A stretch of 64,000 nucleotides of DNA, from assembly GCA_013398295.1 (NCBI GenBank), contig VZSF01000866.1, positions 70,565-134,564 on the forward strand, written 5' to 3'. Under the pieces are notes generated by a model. The model searched no databases and was not told where the DNA came from. It was given only the letters and a program-made list of their open reading frames with translations. The DNA comes from Chionis minor. Taxonomy: Eukaryota; Chordata; Aves; Charadriiformes; Chionididae. The first letter of the stretch is position 1, and the number at the start of each line of letters is the position of its first letter. The position numbers and the translations under genes are program-made. Positions 61,330 through 64,000 of the stretch are shown here, one piece after another.

Positions 61330-62675
61330 GATTAAGCCAGCTTCAGAACTTGACTTGTGTAGTGTAACATTCACCATTTTAATTTTTTCTCTCTTATCTG
61401 TATAGAAAGCAGAGCTACACAAACAGGGATGATAAATGGAAAATAACACTATAGAAACTTAACCATCTGTGTCAGCCAGAAACCACACAGACTGCCTTAT
61501 GCCACTAGAAACTGCCAGTTTGGCCATTGATACCTGAGAAAACGGGGATGTTCTCAGTAGGCACCTCTGGGGAACTGCAACAAGTTCTCCCTGTTAGCAC
61601 TACACCCTAAACTGCCTGACATCTACAAGCACTGAATGAGTCCGTGATGATACAAAGCCAGGAGCTGGGAAGCAGGTACCACCAGCTCCCATGTTAGGGT
61701 TAGGCTGATGAACTTGTGCTTGAATGTAGCTTCCCTACACGCAAATAAAAATTAATTGGCAGTTCCTTTTCATTTTGTGGACCAGATATGTCACCAATAG
61801 CATACGAGGTAAGAAAGATGCTGTGCCTCTCCGCCCCTCTATACCTTGTGGCATCTGAGGCTGCCGCTGTGGCAATAATGAAGTGGCTGCCCCGCAGCAG
61901 CGGCAGCTCCTGGTGTGTGACATGGACAATGTGCACTTATGTAAACAGTGAGGTGGGCTGCTGCTTTGCCAGTAGATCCCGTCCCTTTCTTAGGTCAGTC
62001 TTTGTCATGATGAAATAAACTAAAGCTAGGGCTTTCAAACAATTAAGGCAAAGCAAGAACAGAAGAATATAAAACTGTATTTTTTAAAATACCAAGATCA
62101 TTTTGGATGATGCGGGAGGAAACTGACTTCGGATGAAAACTTTTTAAAAATAATATTCCTTTCAATATAATAGCTCATATTACACTATAATGCATATTAT
62201 ACCAAAATTCACGATTTCTAATAGCATCTGCAATCCAAAAATGTACTATGAAGCAGGAAGAGCTGATAATCAGCCCATCCTCTGCATGAGAAGACTACAT
62301 CTGAGCATTAAAGCTCTGGTTAGTTAGCTCTGTCTTAGCAGGAGATCGCTGGGGAATATATTCACATCTGATTTCCCTGCTTTCTGCTGTCTTTGCATCA
62401 TGCTGTGCAGCTATTAGCCTGCTGCTCGACAGCTTAAAAAAGAGACACCATCAAACCTGGAAGTCATTGCAGCACCAGCCTTAGGGGTAAACAGAAAACT
62501 TGATGTCATAGTATCACACTGCGGGAGATTCTCTCTTCAATGTGGAGCCAAGTTTTAATTTTCATATCCAGCTTAATCAAACCTCAATACACATATCACA
62601 TCAGCAGTGTATTCAGGCATTGTAAATCCTCCATTTAGGGCTGGCTGAACACTACAACTATGGCCAAGTCCTAGA

Positions 62676-62692
62676 TTTTTTTTTTTTTTTTT
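62676..62692. repeat. Poly-T run (T17)
   Basis: Seventeen consecutive T residues follow CTAGA. No attached retroposon was recognised. Confidence 0.93.
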
Positions 62693-63656
62693 AATTTTCC
62701 AAATACATTCTTTAAAATTCTAGCTGTTGTAATACGTTGTAGGGACTGCATGTGGGGAGAGAACAGGTTACATCATTACAAATATAACATAAAGAGGCGG
62801 AGTGGCAGCTGACAAATTAGCGAAATCTCAGCAGTACTTACACAGCTCACGAGCATAGTGCTTATAAAAAACGTATGTTTGAAATAAACATTTGACACTC
62901 ATTTTGATACCAAAATTACAACACTAAACCATAGAGAACAAAATCAAGGCTTTCGCATGGAATCTTTTTTTTTCTTAAGTCCTGAATCTGTGTGGGCAGA
63001 TCCCAGCATCCAGAGCCCTGAAGGGAACTCTGTGGGGAACGTGTGTATCCGCACCAATGCAGTTGCTACTGCAGGACCTAATGCTGCGCCCTGTGTTATT
63101 GACACCCACACAGTAGACGTGGTCCCAGCACCCGGTGAATGCTGGCAATTCCCATTAAAGTCAGGCAGGAGATCAGCGGAGCCCCCTGAAATTTTCTTTG
63201 CTCAAAGTAGTCCTCGAGAGTAGGCTATTCTTGGCGGCTGCAGATGTCTGGAGTATGCAATACAGAAGGAACTTCACAGACCAAACTTCCAGGAGTGCCA
63301 CTGACAGTACTGTAACAAACCGCATCTTCCCCACAGTCCAAGCTTAAGAGCTAGGCTGTGTAGCAGAGTGCCTATGAGGAATGTTTTATACTTAAAACAG
63401 CATATAAACTTTGCAGAGCATTTTAGAGTTACGGTCTTCCTAGGCTTTTTTTTTTTTTCCTCTGTTCTGAAACATTCTTTGGGACTTGATCGGTCCTCTG
63501 GGGAGATTTGGCTTTACCGCCTCATGCATGTGCTCTGCTCTCTGCATTTCCTTAATGTAGTTCAAGACAACCCACTCTAAGGTACAGTTCTTCTCCCAAG
63601 TAAAGGATAATGAAGTCTCCTTTATCGGGCGATGTGTGCCACATCCCTCTACTTAC

Positions 63657-63782
63657 CTGGCTACAACTGTTTTCTGAGTTTGGCTCCTTTTCGTGAGAAG
63701 GTTTACAAGCGAGTAGCAAATCATCAAGATCTGTGAACCTTCCATTAGCAGTCCTGTTTGAGTGCCCCTCGGAATGATCATC
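63657..63782 (-). CDS. Candidate internal exon of an unidentified antisense gene
   Basis: Read on the minus strand, a pyrimidine-rich acceptor (CTTCTTTCTTCTGGGTAG) is followed by 126 nt. This stretch is open for 42 codons in frame 0 and ends at a perfect donor, CAG|GTAAGT. The peptide starts DDHSEGHSNR, contains GRFTDLDDLLLACK and ends NSENSCSQ. It is hydrophilic and acidic-polar, as in a disordered region of a larger protein. I do not recognise the family. The length is divisible by three, as in a symmetric internal exon. The segment lacks its own ATG, so it would be one internal exon of a gene running leftward, towards or into PDE11A. A chance exon-like segment remains possible. Confidence 0.4.
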
Positions 63783-64000
63783 CTACCCAGAAGAAAGAAG
63801 GTCAAAGATACACAAAACATGCTACATCATAAGCTAAAGTGAAGCTTGAAGCTGAACACAGAGATATGATAGCTGGGGATATTCAAAAAAGCACCCAGCA
63901 AATATCAGGAATTATGCACAGCTAGATTTCCCATATCCAAGTGTCTAAATCCAAAACCTTTTTTGTGTTTGCTCTGTCAGCCTGACTCTGCTCTTGGCAC

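Larger units (their letters stand above)
60681..64000 (+). other. Final PDE11A intron (5' part) or 3' flank
   Basis: This segment follows the e15 donor GTAATT. The last PDE11A coding exon is not recognised here. It contains two poly-T tracts (61281-61329, 62676-62692) and the minus-strand exon-like segment at 63657-63782. Confidence 0.75.

Noticed and set aside
1..64000. CRISPR arrays, bacterial operons, tRNA or rRNA genes
   Set aside because: No spaced identical repeats, Shine-Dalgarno-linked gene runs or RNA gene signatures were seen. The window is vertebrate intron-rich DNA.
60681..64000. Search for the last PDE11A exon (C-terminal ALVKVN-type sequence)
   Set aside because: No plus-strand segment after an AG encodes a similar sequence, so the exon is taken to lie beyond the window.

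Overview
The window is vertebrate nuclear DNA, almost certainly from a bird. Fragments ending in the ATTCTATG octamer tail of the avian CR1 retrotransposon (near 12940-13000, 14730-14814 and 30238-30316) point to a bird. So do the spliced gene structure, the moderately compact introns and the low repeat load. The species cannot be told from the sequence alone. Two single undetermined bases (50594 and 61315) suggest a draft assembly.

One gene explains nearly everything I can interpret: the dual-specificity cyclic nucleotide phosphodiesterase PDE11A, on the plus strand. Fifteen consecutive coding exons lie between 2450 and 60680. They total 1347 nt and join in frame into 449 codons. They encode the C-terminal part of the regulatory region (a large part of the GAF-B domain), the linker, and all but the extreme C-terminus of the HD-type catalytic domain. 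The upstream exons (N-terminus, GAF-A, start of GAF-B) lie to the left of the window. The last coding exon was not found up to 64000 and should lie to the right.

Layout: 1-2449 is intron. Exons e1-e6 (2450-15322) encode GAF-B and the start of the linker. A 21.4-kb intron (15323-36746) then separates the regulatory exons from the catalytic ones. Exons e7-e15 (36747-60680) encode the catalytic domain. The region 60681-64000 is the 5' part of the final intron or 3' flank. All introns are GT-AG except the one after e13, which has a GC donor (CAG|GCAAGT).

The rest is intronic sequence with a few old CR1 and MIR/L2-like fossils, simple repeats and several clean short inverted repeats. The most interesting unexplained signal is a 126-nt exon-like open segment on the minus strand at 63657-63782, with a good acceptor and a perfect donor. 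It may belong to an antisense gene. I found no CRISPR array, bacterial gene, tRNA or rRNA. The many short open frames in the introns are what chance predicts at this base composition.
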